Source: a virus
DNA: 35,666 nucleotides
Reading direction: 5' to 3' (one strand)
IMG/VR virus record: IMGVR_UViG_3300047409_000413
Span: 1-35,666 of that record
Shown: positions 13,501 through 22,000 of the stretch, one piece after another
How positions within the stretch are numbered: the first letter of the stretch is position 1
Layout of the letters: each line of letters begins with the position of its first letter
Notes under the pieces: model-generated
Told to the model about the DNA's origin: nothing
Databases searched by the model: none
Seen by the model: the letters and a program-made list of their open reading frames with translations, nothing else
Program-made: the position numbers and the translations under genes

Positions 13501-16044
13501 AGTCGTATTCCCGTGAATCGCTCCGACCGTGGCTGTGATGACCGAGGATCCAACAAGATTGCATGTTCCGAGTTCCGGATTCGTCACCGGAGAGCCCATG
13601 GTGACGATGGTTGGAGACCCAGATACCCAGGTTGCGGACGATGTCACGTTCTGCGTGGTGCCGTCAAAAAAGGTCCCGGTAGCCACGTAACTGACACTGG
13701 AGTGCAGATTTACTGTGGGGCTGGCCGGGGACACCGAAATGCTGACCAGAGGATTAACGCAGGTCTGTGTCGTACTTCCGACGATTGCGCCGACGGTGGC
13801 CGTAACGGTTGAAGATCCCGAGGCAGCACACAAGGCAGTCTCCGGCTTAGTGACCGGGGACTGCACCGTGACCACAGAAGGAGAGCCAGCCGCCCACACC
13901 GCGGTTAAAGTCAGGTCCTGGGTGGAATTATCGTTGTAGTGTCCTGTGGCTAGGTAGCTGGCGCTCTGGCCAATATTGACCGCGGGGTTGGTCGGAGCTA
14001 CCGAAATACTGACCAGCGTCGGGAGCGGAGCCACAGCGGTGCACGCCTGAGAACCGTTTACGGAAATGGTTCCCACCGTGGCTGTAATGGTCGCGGTGCC
14101 GACGATATTACAGAGAACAGTTTCCGGATTCGTAACCGGAGAGCTCACCGAGGCAACCGCGGTGTTACTCGAGCTCCAGACCGCCGACAGAGTTAAATTC
14201 TGCGTGCTTCCGTCGAAAAATGTGCCCGTGGCAATATAGCTGGCGCTGGTTAAGATCGTGACCGAAGTGCTGGAGGGCGATATGGCGAGACTGACCAGCG
14301 GGTTTACGCAAGTCTCAGTTGTGCTTCCATGGACTGTCCCAATGGTCGCTGTGATGTTCGAAGAGCCCGTGATCTTGCAGGTTCCGAGTTCTGGATTTGT
14401 GATCGGCGAACCCATAGCAACGACGCCCGGCGAACTCGAGCCCCAAGTCGCCGCCAGGGTTACATTCTGGGTAGTGCCATCCGAATAGGTTCCGGTCGCT
14501 ATGTAACTCGCCGCGGTGTTTACGTTCACCGAAGGATTTGCCGGCGTCACATTGATCGAAAGAAGAGTGGGCGCGATGACCGTGCAGCTATAGCCCGTAG
14601 AGCCGCTTACTGTTCCAACGACCGCGGTAATTACCGTCGAGCCAGAAGAAACGCAGTTCACTGACTGACTGGTTGTAGGAGATCCGGAAAGAGACGCGAC
14701 GGCGGTATTCGAACTGCTCCACACCGATTGCGAACTCACATTTTTAACAGACCCATCAGAATACGTTCCGGTCGCGGTGAACGGTTGCGACAGACCGATT
14801 TTACCGATGGCCAGGGGCGGATCGACTTCAATGCTCGATAGAGTCGCCACGCAGGTTAGCGTTGTGTGATTATTGACCGCGCCCACGGCCGCTGAGATTT
14901 GACTGGTCCCCGCGGTCTTGCAGTTGATCGGTTGCGGATCGCCAAAGGCTCCCACCGTCGCCACTGCGATAGTGGCTGAGGTCCAGGTCGCGCTATTTGT
15001 AATGTCTTTGGTCGAACCGTCCGAATAAGTTCCGGTGGCTATAAACCCAGCACTTTGGCCCACGCTGATAGAAGGCGATGCCGGGGTGACGACTAAAGAG
15101 GTCAGCGTCGGCGGAGGGTTGACGCAGGAAAGCGTTGTGTTTCCTGCAATCGTGGCCAAGGTCGCTGTAATGACGCTCGAGCCAGAGGTCACGCACTTTA
15201 CGTTCTGCTGTGCGCCTAATGTTCCAAGCGTGGCGACAGCCGGCGTTCCGCTAGTCCACACTGTCAAGGGGGTGACGTCTTTGCTGGTGCCGTCGTTGTA
15301 AGTTCCAGTGGCTAGGAATCCGAGAGATGATCCGACATTCAGGCTGGGAGTTGTGGGCTGGACAGCCACACTGACCAAACTCGCAACGCAGGTCAAAGTC
15401 GTACTCGAGTTCACGATTCCGACCGCGGCGGTGATTAAACTAGTCCCGCCGTGAATGCAGTTCACCGCTTTCGCTGTCGTCACCGCGCCCAAGGTGGCAT
15501 TTGCCAGCGTCCCAGAAATCCATGCCGCAGAACCGGTAAGGTCCTGGGTTGAGCCATCACTAAAATGGCCGGTGGCTGTGAAACCTACCGCCTGGCCAAC
15601 ATTCTGGGTTGGGGAAGTCGGCGCGAGTGTAATGGTATTCAGGGTAGGAGGTAGAGGCGGGGGAGCGGTGGTGCAGGTCAGCGGCGCGGAGCCGTTTGTC
15701 ATAGCGTAGGAAGCTATAATCTGTACCGACCCGCCAGAAACGCAGTTCACGTTTTGAACGGTAGTCCGCGGCGCAATTGTCGCAATCGAAGTGTTTGAAC
15801 TCGTCCATGAGACATAGGGCGTGAAGTCTTGACTGCTTCCGTCCGAATAGTTTCCCGTGGCTGTGACGCCTACCGACTGGCCGACGGTTTGGGTTACCGG
15901 GTTGACTTGGACAGTGATCGAAATAAGGTTGATGGGCTGCTGAATCGTCGTCAGACCAGAAGCAAGACCTTGGCCATTGAGCGTGGTCGATCCTTGGCCA
16001 AAGACCGCGCCGCACAGCACGAGAATGAGGAATAATTGTTTCAT
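10555..16044 (-). CDS. Giant secreted fibre/adhesin: signal peptide, 13 Ig-like domains, beta-helix C-terminus
   Basis: The 1829-residue protein begins with a Sec signal peptide (MKQLFLILVLCGAVFGQ). It continues with 13 tandem bacterial Ig-like domains of about 88-94 residues, roughly residues 40-1220, each with the pattern 'S/NVG..., F.ATGTYSDGSTQ-V, W-S, VATLG' and two cysteines (one in '..VNC', one in 'TLTC' near the end). The C-terminal ~600 residues (from GVDLYCPAGSPTWG) are Asn/Gly-rich with short strands (for example ITRTVGGGYIARLIKSEV and YSIHDNVCENT), as in right-handed parallel beta-helix proteins that bind or cut polysaccharides. It is placed like a tail fibre, before the lysis genes. 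The signal peptide and probable disulfides are unusual for a virion protein, so a secreted phage-encoded adhesin is an alternative. Confidence 0.8.
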   Translation of the reverse strand: MKQLFLILVLCGAVFGQGSTTLNGQGLASGLTTIQQPINLISITVQVNPVTQTVGQSVGVTATGNYSDGSSQDFTPYVSWTSSNTSIATIAPRTTVQNVNCVSGGSVQIIASYAMTNGSAPLTCTTAPPPLPPTLNTITLAPTSPTQNVGQAVGFTATGHFSDGSTQDLTGSAAWISGTLANATLGAVTTAKAVNCIHGGTSLITAAVGIVNSSTTLTCVASLVSVAVQPTTPSLNVGSSLGFLATGTYNDGTSKDVTPLTVWTSGTPAVATLGTLGAQQNVKCVTSGSSVITATLATIAGNTTLSCVNPPPTLTSLVVTPASPSISVGQSAGFIATGTYSDGSTKDITNSATWTSATIAVATVGAFGDPQPINCKTAGTSQISAAVGAVNNHTTLTCVATLSSIEVDPPLAIGKIGLSQPFTATGTYSDGSVKNVSSQSVWSSSNTAVASLSGSPTTSQSVNCVSSGSTVITAVVGTVSGSTGYSCTVIAPTLLSINVTPANPSVNVNTAASYIATGTYSDGTTQNVTLAATWGSSSPGVVAMGSPITNPELGTCKITGSSNITATIGTVHGSTTETCVNPLVSLAISPSSTSVTILTSASYIATGTFFDGSTQNLTLSAVWSSSNTAVASVSSPVTNPETVLCNIVGTATITATVGTISVNGSQACTAVAPLPTLVSISVAPTNPAVNIGQSASYLATGHYNDNSTQDLTLTAVWAAGSPSVVTVQSPVTKPETALCAASGSSTVTATVGAIVGSTTQTCVNPLVSISVSPASPTVNLHSSVSYVATGTFFDGTTQNVTSSATWVSGSPTIVTMGSPVTNPELGTCNLVGSSVITATVGAIHGNTTQSCVNPLVSIAVTPATPTVNVGQVIAFIATGTFSDGSQQNVTQTAVWASGTPSHATLGPLTTTQAVNCVASGTSVISATIAAVSGNTTVNCVVPVPTLVSIAVTPALPSVQVGSSIGFIATGTFSDSSTQDVTASSTWNSASTGVATLGTLSTQQIVICGSAGTSVIRATIGAVNGSTTLTCLAAPPPIITTIAVTPSNPSISVGSSFSFIATATFSDSSTSDVTKASAWASGTPTHATLGALTTVQSVNCIAAGTSAISATVGGISGNTTITCIANPVTLVSIAVSPLTPTQYVGSTQGFTANGTYSDGTVQNVTVTSTWASGTPAVASLGALGTTQILNCLTVGSSVVSATIGAVSGNTTLACATRPAVGGVDLYCPAGSPTWGSTDATAQLPLTCYNTSPASTPSPGTVRVATAATWTSVWAATLCGDVVEVAPGTVLSGQFVIPALVCDAAHYRTLRPTGFATNFPAYGTIRGVSPHHWGVSSLPGYPSFGTAPVANVGITIQSTGTGIPLTLTAPTSYLKIQGTKITRTVGGGYIARLIKSEVANMDHIVFDSDWAAGTATDDTQRVLTMNGISNFAWVNGLATDFHCVVGGPCSANQAFSGGYSTLTTTQDHTWKIVNNYITSADNTTVGLGGGAASNTPADIEFRLNWGQKLQIWNPLSPTFFGTTFVVKQSLESKNSDRFFVEANVFDGVWAGFSQIGSHILFTPKNQAINGVSVCSNCFVTNFTVRYNFFTTSNNCFQIANAAGDAGGYATAGNSYSIHDNVCENTNYPTCYKCGTNSGAALDGGVITGAAVPSTDVLKHVFVNHNSYIPSASAFTMGGTLGVSGPLASSGLQMTDYTWTNNLILREPLNNPGSNPINNPSDGCSQTPVANCFCGNSNPTTVLNACFTTYKFGGNALVNGSGPLWPGTNCTSETSLANIFVNYNGGFNGPAGVLNYAVKSTSPCHNTGLDGKDPGADVVALSNAIAGVASFR

Positions 16045-16415
16045 GGAATCACGCGCACGTTAAAAGTTGTTGCGGTCGGAGTGACAATAAGCAGACCGCA
16101 TTCCCACACTGTGACTGTGTTTGCCGAAGTGACTTGCGCCTGCCACTGAATCCCGTTTGCCATCGAAGTTCCGCTGGCTGGCGAAACAATTGCCGCCATG
16201 CTGGTAGTTGCACCGGGTACGTTGACGGTAGCTGTGTTGCAGGTTCCGAGCGTCAATCCACCAGAGATTGAACCGCTGGCCGCGCTAAGGACTGGCCCTG
16301 ATTGCCCGTAGGAGCGCCCACTATTCGAGTTGTAGGTTTGCGCGGCGAACAATGCGCCAACCCACAAAAGTCCACAAATAGCCCTAAGTGCCCATGCACT
16401 GAATTGAAATTTCAT
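16041..16415 (-). CDS. Secreted small protein with tail-fibre-tip-like domain
   Basis: This 124-residue protein has a signal peptide (ICGLLWVGALFAAQ) and a Gly/Ser-rich linker. Its compact beta domain (GTCNTATVNVPGATTSMAAI, later VTVWECGLLIVTPTATTFNV) resembles the short C-terminal domain often found at the end of phage tail fibres. Two cysteines in the domain could pair. It overlaps both neighbours: 32 nt with the gene before and ATGA with the giant fibre gene after. A separately exported fibre-tip domain would be unusual; it may form a complex with its neighbours. Confidence 0.65.
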   Translation of the reverse strand: MKFQFSAWALRAICGLLWVGALFAAQTYNSNSGRSYGQSGPVLSAASGSISGGLTLGTCNTATVNVPGATTSMAAIVSPASGTSMANGIQWQAQVTSANTVTVWECGLLIVTPTATTFNVRVIP

Positions 16416-19400
16416 ATGTCTTCCCAGTCGTCGGCGTAGCGTTCCATTGGAAGGTGTATGCCGTTGCCGATCTTGCCGTGACCGTCAAGTCTCCAATGAT
16501 GTCATTGCCCCCGGTCTGAATCGCCGCGCAGACTGGCACCTGCAACCAAGTTCCATTGTGGAAGGTGATCTGGTAAGTGGGATTGGCCGCGATTCCAGTT
16601 CCGCCGGTGGTGATGGTCGTCACGCTGGCTTGATCTTTGCTGGTGGCCACAGTGATCGCGGTTGCCGCCGTGCTTCCCCAGCCCGCTCCGAGGGTAAAAT
16701 CTCCCGTTATTAGAGTGCTGGATTTGTCCACGTCGTAACGTACCGAGCTTGTCCCTCCGGTTGCGTTCTGGGTTGGTGCTGTCGCTCCGTCCCCAGCTAG
16801 TGCCTTGTCGTCCAAAGTTAAAGAGCAGTTGGTCAGCCCTGGGCCGTTGGTCAAAAAGTCAGACGATGGGTTGATAGAGCCGATCTTCCCTTGCGTGGCT
16901 CCGCCTACGGTTCGATAGACATCAACCCTGGTGTAAGCCAAGACCTGCCCACCGCTGCAAAAACTCACGGAAATCCGGTTGAAATTATTGGTATCTAGCG
17001 TAGCGTTGCCGGTCGTCGTGGTTCCTGCCGCGCTGGCCCCGGTTCCTTGTCCGTTTCCGTCAATGCCCATGACCTTGTAGGTATAGGTTGTTGATCCGGG
17101 TGTGCCGATGTTTGCCACCCCGCCGTTGTTGAATGTCGGGACGGCAAGCTGTACCGTATTGATAGAGCCGGTATCAGATACCGACCCGAGGAAGCCTAGC
17201 GTACCGGAGTCCGTTACCAACGCGGGGCTAGATGCAAAATAATGCGACCCCATCCATTTGCTCTTGGCAGTCGCGTCGGAACGGATGGCGAAATCAAGCG
17301 TGGAACTGGAAAACCCGGACTCAAGATAGACTCCCATGTTCTGAGTAGCAAAGCGCGTCGTGGGGGACTTGGCATACAGGGCTACGCTTTGCCCGTTAGT
17401 ATTGCCAGCACTTCCATTGGTTGAGCCAACAACTCCGGCATAAACTAAGCCCGCACCATTTTGACTGCCTACCGTTTCCTGCGATGCGGTCCCCACTATG
17501 CCTGCTACAGCGGGAAGGCCAGTAATGGCGGGACTAGCCACATCAGTTGCAGCCGTGGCGTGTAACCCGATAATTGGGATGCCGTGAGCGCCCGCTGTCC
17601 TTTGGTCGTCGGTTCTAACCCGAACCGCCGCCACGCAATCTTCTCCAACCATCGGACCGCCTACGGGCTGGCAGTTGAAATTGTTGTTGTAAATGAATTG
17701 CTCACCGTAGATGCCTAGCCATTGGTGATACCATGGGCTTCCGGTAGGCTGGTCGGTTCCACGAAAGGCGATGACTCGATCATCTGCGCTGCCATCGGTG
17801 CTGATTTTGGTGGTTCCATTTCCTCCAATGTGGGAGAAGCTGACAAGCGCGTTACGAATCAATCCTCCGCCCGCCTGCGTGGCCTCGGTAATATTCTGGT
17901 TGCTGTCGGTGACAAAGAAGCGGTGCCAAAATTCAAAGGTGCCATCAGGAGTTGGGAGCGGCGTTCCTACGGAGAAGTCCATGCCTGCGAGGGGATAATA
18001 ATTACCGTCAGCCTTGGGGAAGAACAGACCTGGAATTCCGCCGTGAGGAACCAAGGTGTTAGCCTGAATGTTAGGCGGTTGGATATAGGCTGTGCTCGTG
18101 GTTGGGGGTTGACCGCTGGACGTAACAGCGGTGATGACGCAATTGCCGGTAATATTCACACATGCACCGGTGGCGGTCTGTTTGTGATAGAGCGCGTCAC
18201 TAGAAGCATCGTTGGCGTACACCGTGTACCCGGTGTAGCCTGCTGGAATCGTGGGGGCGGTAACGGTTACAGAACATGAGTTGCCGCCGCTGCAACTGGA
18301 AGAAGAAACTACCGCCGAAGTTGCGCTTACGGTCGTCTCCCCTGCGGCGCTCACGAATGTAAACTGCACGGAAATTCCGTGAGAATTGAGAATACTCCCA
18401 CCGGTAGTCGAGATCGCCACCGCAGCAGGGACAATTCCCGGACTAAGCCACATTTGCGACCCAGCCACTTGTCCGATGTTGAGCGGGGAAAGCGATGAGC
18501 CTGTGCTGTTCTGCATGTTGGCGGTTGTGTTTACGCCCGACGTGATAGCAGAGAATGCCGCGCTTACTGTCTTGCATGTCCCATCGCCGAATAAAGCATG
18601 CGTTGAATCGCAGGTTCCTGTCCACAGCGCAATTAAATCTGCGCTAGTAGCAACCCGAGTTATATTGAGAGACGACCGGAAGACGACGCCATTGGCTCCA
18701 GGATCGCCCAGTGAAGCTGTTGGCGGATTCGTATATCCAATCTGATAAAGTCCAGCTCCCGGATTTGAAGCCACCGAAAGACCTTGGCCGACGGTCGGAA
18801 GAGTGGAAGGCAGCAAGAAAAGGTAAGGGGAATTGACCGAGGTTCCAACGCCCCATCCCGCGCTGTTGGCCGGCGGAATTGTCGGCAGTCCTCCGGTGGC
18901 GGTCCAGACAATATTCCCTGGACCAGTGCCGTTGACGCGCACTCCCTGCAGTGTGGCCACACCTAAATTCAAAGTAGCGAGCGGGTCGCACAATCCCGAG
19001 TAATAAAGAATCGCGCCCGCCAAACTGCAATTGAAATTGACTCCGCCGGCACCGTTGATTCCTAGAACCGTGGCTCCAGTGAAGTCATACGTCCCAAAAA
19101 AGAACGCAGTTGTCCCTAGCGGCTGGTTCCATGTTTGGTTCTTGACTGCGTTGCCGAAAATGGACGTGAAGCCAGGCGCTGGAGGGGTGATGGTATCCGG
19201 TTGGGAAGTCCCAGCGTCAAAGGTCTGGCCAGGAACATTCGAGCAACCTAGCGTAGTCCCCACTGCGATCGAGCAGATATTATAGCGTTCGGCCGCATTC
19301 AGCGGGGTCGCGCCATCTTTCATGGGCGTGACTAGCCAGCGGGTTGAGGCCACATTGCCGCAGAGGATTTCATCGTTGGGGATGATTTTCCCGGTGACGT

Positions 19401-19629
19401 TTCCGTTTACGTCGGCCTTGAAGTCTATCTGCTTTTTGACGATGACCAGCGAGGAGAAGGTGTAGCGCGGGAAGTTGGCGCCGCAGTTCCAGAGCTCGAA
19501 GCGCAGACTGGATCCGGAGATCGGATTTCCAGCACCGTCGGTTATTTTTCCGGAGACGGTTACAGTTTGGGAAAAGGCGGGGAGAGCGAAGAGGAGAAAC
19601 GCGAGGACGCGGAGGCTGCGCATGCTCAC
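16384..19629 (-). CDS. Large secreted tail-fibre-like protein
   Basis: This protein of 1081 residues starts at a GTG at 19629, or an ATG at 19623 two codons later. The signal peptide (RSLRVLAFLLFALPAFSQ) is followed by a transthyretin/carboxypeptidase-regulatory-like beta domain (VSGKITDGAGNPISGSSLRF, to about residue 130). The long rest is Gly/Thr/Asn/Ser-rich with repeated strand-turn patterns, typical of fibres, and ends in a beta domain (YTFQWNATPTTGKTYEISIQ). It contains many cysteines, unlike cytoplasmically assembled fibres. It probably recognises the host surface, either on the virion or as an exported factor. The next two genes also have signal peptides, so the three form a secretory unit. 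Confidence 0.75.
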   Translation of the reverse strand: MSMRSLRVLAFLLFALPAFSQTVTVSGKITDGAGNPISGSSLRFELWNCGANFPRYTFSSLVIVKKQIDFKADVNGNVTGKIIPNDEILCGNVASTRWLVTPMKDGATPLNAAERYNICSIAVGTTLGCSNVPGQTFDAGTSQPDTITPPAPGFTSIFGNAVKNQTWNQPLGTTAFFFGTYDFTGATVLGINGAGGVNFNCSLAGAILYYSGLCDPLATLNLGVATLQGVRVNGTGPGNIVWTATGGLPTIPPANSAGWGVGTSVNSPYLFLLPSTLPTVGQGLSVASNPGAGLYQIGYTNPPTASLGDPGANGVVFRSSLNITRVATSADLIALWTGTCDSTHALFGDGTCKTVSAAFSAITSGVNTTANMQNSTGSSLSPLNIGQVAGSQMWLSPGIVPAAVAISTTGGSILNSHGISVQFTFVSAAGETTVSATSAVVSSSSCSGGNSCSVTVTAPTIPAGYTGYTVYANDASSDALYHKQTATGACVNITGNCVITAVTSSGQPPTTSTAYIQPPNIQANTLVPHGGIPGLFFPKADGNYYPLAGMDFSVGTPLPTPDGTFEFWHRFFVTDSNQNITEATQAGGGLIRNALVSFSHIGGNGTTKISTDGSADDRVIAFRGTDQPTGSPWYHQWLGIYGEQFIYNNNFNCQPVGGPMVGEDCVAAVRVRTDDQRTAGAHGIPIIGLHATAATDVASPAITGLPAVAGIVGTASQETVGSQNGAGLVYAGVVGSTNGSAGNTNGQSVALYAKSPTTRFATQNMGVYLESGFSSSTLDFAIRSDATAKSKWMGSHYFASSPALVTDSGTLGFLGSVSDTGSINTVQLAVPTFNNGGVANIGTPGSTTYTYKVMGIDGNGQGTGASAAGTTTTGNATLDTNNFNRISVSFCSGGQVLAYTRVDVYRTVGGATQGKIGSINPSSDFLTNGPGLTNCSLTLDDKALAGDGATAPTQNATGGTSSVRYDVDKSSTLITGDFTLGAGWGSTAATAITVATSKDQASVTTITTGGTGIAANPTYQITFHNGTWLQVPVCAAIQTGGNDIIGDLTVTARSATAYTFQWNATPTTGKTYEISIQCMGT

Positions 19630-19928
19630 ACGAAAACGGGAAAGGCTTCCCAGTTCTGCTTGCTGCCAAACGGCTTTGGGTCGGATGTCAAATCACGTAC
19701 TGGGTACGTTGAAAGGGCGCAGTCTGGCATCCCGGCTGGATTGAGAATCCCTGAATCGTAGTAGTGTGTGACGCTTTTGAGAGCCAGCACTATTGGCTTG
19801 CTGATCATTTCGTGGAGACCGCGATCGACGCGCCGCGAGAATCCAGCGGCAAGAATCATCTCAGCGATGCGCTTCTTGACCTGGTACTCGGTTCCGTCTA
19901 GTTCACGGATGGTTATTTTGGCAGACAC
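19626..19928 (-). CDS. Small hypothetical protein upstream of the fibre genes
   Basis: The frame is open from about 20009 (TTG) to 19626. The GTG at 19928 is chosen because the conserved-looking part starts there (SAKITIRELDGTEYQVKKRI, then AEMILAAGFSRRVDRGLHEM), giving 100 residues. No strong ribosome site is visible. The stop overlaps the GTG of the large fibre gene. A promoter at 20015-20043 would place its transcript start about 80 nt upstream. The function is unknown; a chaperone or connector for fibres is a guess from position. Confidence 0.5.
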   Translation of the reverse strand: MSAKITIRELDGTEYQVKKRIAEMILAAGFSRRVDRGLHEMISKPIVLALKSVTHYYDSGILNPAGMPDCALSTYPVRDLTSDPKPFGSKQNWEAFPVFV

Positions 19929-20014
19929 TGGTTGCTTGGTTGGTTTGGTAACCCGATATCCGGCGGGCGTCCGGGCAAAACATCTACAGGCTGTGGGCGT
20001 GGCACCCAATACGG

Positions 20015-20043
20015 AATATGCTGTATCTAAGGTGAGATGTCAA
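20015..20043 (-). promoter_or_regulatory. Promoter for the fibre/late module
   Basis: On the minus strand, TTGACA (20038-20043) is followed 17 nt later by CATATT (20015-20020). That is a perfect -35 and a 4-of-6 -10 for a sigma70-type promoter, with transcription expected from about 20008. It lies in the short non-coding gap between the small zinc-type gene (stop 20095) and the gene at 19626-19928, so it could give the fibre and lysis genes their own start. Confidence 0.5.
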
Positions 20044-20094
20044 CCGGAAAGTGTTGTATGGCTAGTTCTTAGTTGTGGAAATTGCGGGTGGAAA

Positions 20095-20289
20095 TCACAG
20101 ATTATAGAACCTGTGCCCGCATGAACAGGTGCAGTTCTTGCGAATGCACTGCGCATGATGGCCGTTTTTGCATTGCCAGCTTTGCGCCGGAGGAGCCGAT
20201 GAATGACGGCCGCGCTGATCTTCTTTGGGCGGCGAAACCATAAACCTGCTGTTGGCGGACCGTGCATATGCTAGGGAAACAAATCTCAT
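20095..20289 (-). CDS. Small cysteine-rich (zinc-like) protein
   Basis: The protein is 64 residues from the ATG at 20289, which overlaps the previous stop (ATGA). The C-terminal third, WQCKNGHHAQCIRKNCTCSC then GH, has the Cys/His spacing of a small zinc-binding fold. The N-terminal part is unremarkable. Two other frames stay open across this stretch, but only this start is coupled to its neighbour. The function is unknown. Confidence 0.5.
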   Translation of the reverse strand: MRFVSLAYARSANSRFMVSPPKEDQRGRHSSAPPAQSWQCKNGHHAQCIRKNCTCSCGHRFYNL

Positions 20290-20540
20290 CGCTCGAGTCC
20301 TGTGCGTAATGAATCCGACTTGTCCGCGAAACTCTGAGCGATAGCTTTGCCGATGGCCGCATTGAGCAGATGCCAAGCGTCCAATGCGATGGTAACGCAG
20401 CCGACTTTGAGGTCGCTTCCGCTAACGGTGACTTCTATGGTGTGAAAGGTGCGGCCTTGGATAACGCCAATTCGCTTTCCAACCCGAACTATGTGTTTAT
20501 CGGCTATGTCGTCAACGTAACCAGCATTTGTAGTACCCAT
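20286..20540 (-). CDS. Small hypothetical protein
   Basis: This 84-residue protein starts at an ATG overlapping the preceding stop (TGATG), with GAGGG about 10 nt upstream. The sequence has alternating strands (HIVRVGKRIGVIQGRTFHTI, then EVTVSGSDLKVGCVTIAL) and a C-terminal helix. No family was recognised. It belongs to a chain of tiny coupled genes (22.4-20.1 kb). Confidence 0.55.
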   Translation of the reverse strand: MGTTNAGYVDDIADKHIVRVGKRIGVIQGRTFHTIEVTVSGSDLKVGCVTIALDAWHLLNAAIGKAIAQSFADKSDSLRTGLER

Positions 20541-20686
20541 CAGTTTGCCCTCGAAGTAGCTTGTTGGTTAGCAGTCTCGGTCTCGCAGAATTGCGCGATG
20601 TCGCGGAGGCAGTCTTTTTCGTACAGTGTGGAAGTTCTCGGATAGTAGGCATAGGCGCGCCAGCCGGATTGAAGAAATAGGTTCAT
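20540..20686 (-). CDS. Very small coupled protein
   Basis: This 48-residue gene begins MNLFLQSGWRAYAYYPRTST. Its start overlaps the preceding stop (ATGA) and its stop overlaps the next start (TGATG). It fills what would otherwise be a 140-bp gap. The coupling at both ends is the main support. The function is unknown. Confidence 0.45.
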   Translation of the reverse strand: MNLFLQSGWRAYAYYPRTSTLYEKDCLRDIAQFCETETANQQATSRAN

Positions 20687-20967
20687 CGCACTCGCATCGC
20701 TTCGTGCTGACCGAGGTCATAGCCTACTTCCACGCCCACCGTAAAAGCCGAGAGCAATTTCATCATCACCAGATCGACGCCTTCGGGAACCTCGAGATCA
20801 TTGGCATAGCGGAGCATCTGAACCCACTCACGCATTTCTTGGCTGGAAGCGATGTTTTCGGCAATCGTCGCCTCTTTACCAACGTCACGCACTCCCGAGA
20901 TCACGCGCCGAACAGCCTGGTCCATCAGCAGTGGATCAATTTCCTCGAGCGGTCGCAGGGTCGTCAC
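20683..20967 (-). CDS. Small helical hypothetical protein
   Basis: The protein is 94 residues from a GTG at 20967 that overlaps the preceding stop (GTGA); an upstream ATG at 21042 lies inside the neighbouring gene and is unlikely. The sequence is helical (MDQAVRRVISGVRDVGKEAT, EMREWVQMLRYANDLEV). It has no recognised domain. Confidence 0.55.
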   Translation of the reverse strand: MTTLRPLEEIDPLLMDQAVRRVISGVRDVGKEATIAENIASSQEMREWVQMLRYANDLEVPEGVDLVMMKLLSAFTVGVEVGYDLGQHEAMRVR

Positions 20968-21158
20968 TTTAACCCCACAATGGCGCCCATCGTCCACAAC
21001 TTCACTCCCACCAAAGCCACAACTACGAAAGTGACGGAGCACCAGAAGATTACGTTCTGGGCGGCTAGCTTTTTCTGCGCGCGGACGGCTTCGGCATCTT
21101 TGAACAGTTGCTGAAAGCGTTCGCCGGATTCATCGTGATACTCGTTCGGGTACTTCAT
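20964..21158 (-). CDS. Small single-pass membrane protein
   Basis: The protein is 64 residues from the ATG at 21158, preceded by GGAGG at 5 nt. A charged helix (ERFQQLFKDAEAVRAQKKLA) leads to one hydrophobic segment (VIFWCSVTFVVVALVGVKLW). Superinfection exclusion or host takeover at the membrane are typical roles for such phage proteins, but nothing here decides it. Confidence 0.55.
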   Translation of the reverse strand: MKYPNEYHDESGERFQQLFKDAEAVRAQKKLAAQNVIFWCSVTFVVVALVGVKLWTMGAIVGLK

Positions 21159-21173
21159 GACTGCCTCCAACGC

Positions 21174-21716
21174 TTACCGATATTTGAGTCCCTGGAATCC
21201 CCCCTTTAGGTGTACTGCCGTTCCGTAAGTTGAACCAATGTAAGCTAACCAGCCAGCTTTCTTGGGGAAGTGAGCATGCTGGACCAAAATGTCAAATCCG
21301 GTCATGACCGCAAACGGTATCAAGTCGTTGCGATACATTTCGCCACGCGATTCGTAGGCTCCGCCGCGGGGTACATCCGAACCGCCTTCGATGCAGGTGC
21401 CTTTAGCTTCGCAGTGCTGCGTCATTTCCACGTCAAAGACGATAGAGCCGAGAAAGACGGCGTGGGCGGCGACGAACTTCTTGGTAAAGGTCTTTTGCTT
21501 GGGCGGGTCGCCGGCGGCATCGTGCATCCAAGCGCCATGTGGTAAGCGCTTGACGGGCTCCGGAGCATCCGGGAACTGGTTCCCGTACTGAGATGATCCC
21601 GGCACCTGCGCAAAGCCGACTCCGACCAGCAAAAGCACAGGCAAAATCTTTTTCAGCGGCCGAGTCCAACTCCAACGGCTAATCAAACAGACAAACCACT
21701 CGAGAATCTTTCTCAT
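21174..21716 (-). CDS. Exported or membrane protein with signal-like N-terminus
   Basis: The protein is about 180 residues from the ATG at 21716, which has GGGAGGA 8 nt upstream; an ATG at 21725 sits on that ribosome site. A hydrophobic segment ends LPVLLLVGVGFAQ, like a signal peptide cleaved before Gln. The rest contains FPDAPEPVKRLPHG and a later hydrophobic stretch (FAVMTGFDILVQ). The signal style equals that of the fibre proteins. No family was recognised; it is probably periplasmic or surface-located. Confidence 0.55.
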   Translation of the reverse strand: MRKILEWFVCLISRWSWTRPLKKILPVLLLVGVGFAQVPGSSQYGNQFPDAPEPVKRLPHGAWMHDAAGDPPKQKTFTKKFVAAHAVFLGSIVFDVEMTQHCEAKGTCIEGGSDVPRGGAYESRGEMYRNDLIPFAVMTGFDILVQHAHFPKKAGWLAYIGSTYGTAVHLKGGFQGLKYR

Positions 21717-22000
21717 AGTACACATCCTCCCTGGATGTAATCCATCCGACCAGCTTCTGAATAGCCCAATCTACGGGTTTGCTCTTGCTCAGTTTCGCAA
21801 CGCACTCGGTAGTGAATCGCGCAGTAAGAGAGGCTGGTCCGCGAGTCCGAGATTAGTGCCGAAGATTCGCACTCTTCTGCTTGGCAGTGGCCGCAGAGGT
21901 TAGAGGGGAAATCGTGGCGCAGGACGACCGCGCGTTCGATGCCAAACAATTTCTCGATTAGCTTGCCGGAGTATTCCGGAAGGAGAAGGATTGTGCTCAC
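21713..22000 (-). CDS. Small cysteine-containing phage protein
   Basis: The protein is 95 residues from a GTG at 22000 overlapping the preceding stop (GTGA). It contains LCGHCQAEECESS and later SYCAIHYRVRC, a spaced Cys/His set that could bind zinc. It lies in the chain of coupled small genes. The function is unknown. Confidence 0.5.
   Translation of the reverse strand: MSTILLLPEYSGKLIEKLFGIERAVVLRHDFPSNLCGHCQAEECESSALISDSRTSLSYCAIHYRVRCETEQEQTRRLGYSEAGRMDYIQGGCVL

Noticed and set aside
12590-15709. Several plus-strand open frames across the Ig-like domains
   Set aside because: They mirror the periodic composition of the large minus-strand gene, lack ribosome sites and give repetitive translations without domains.
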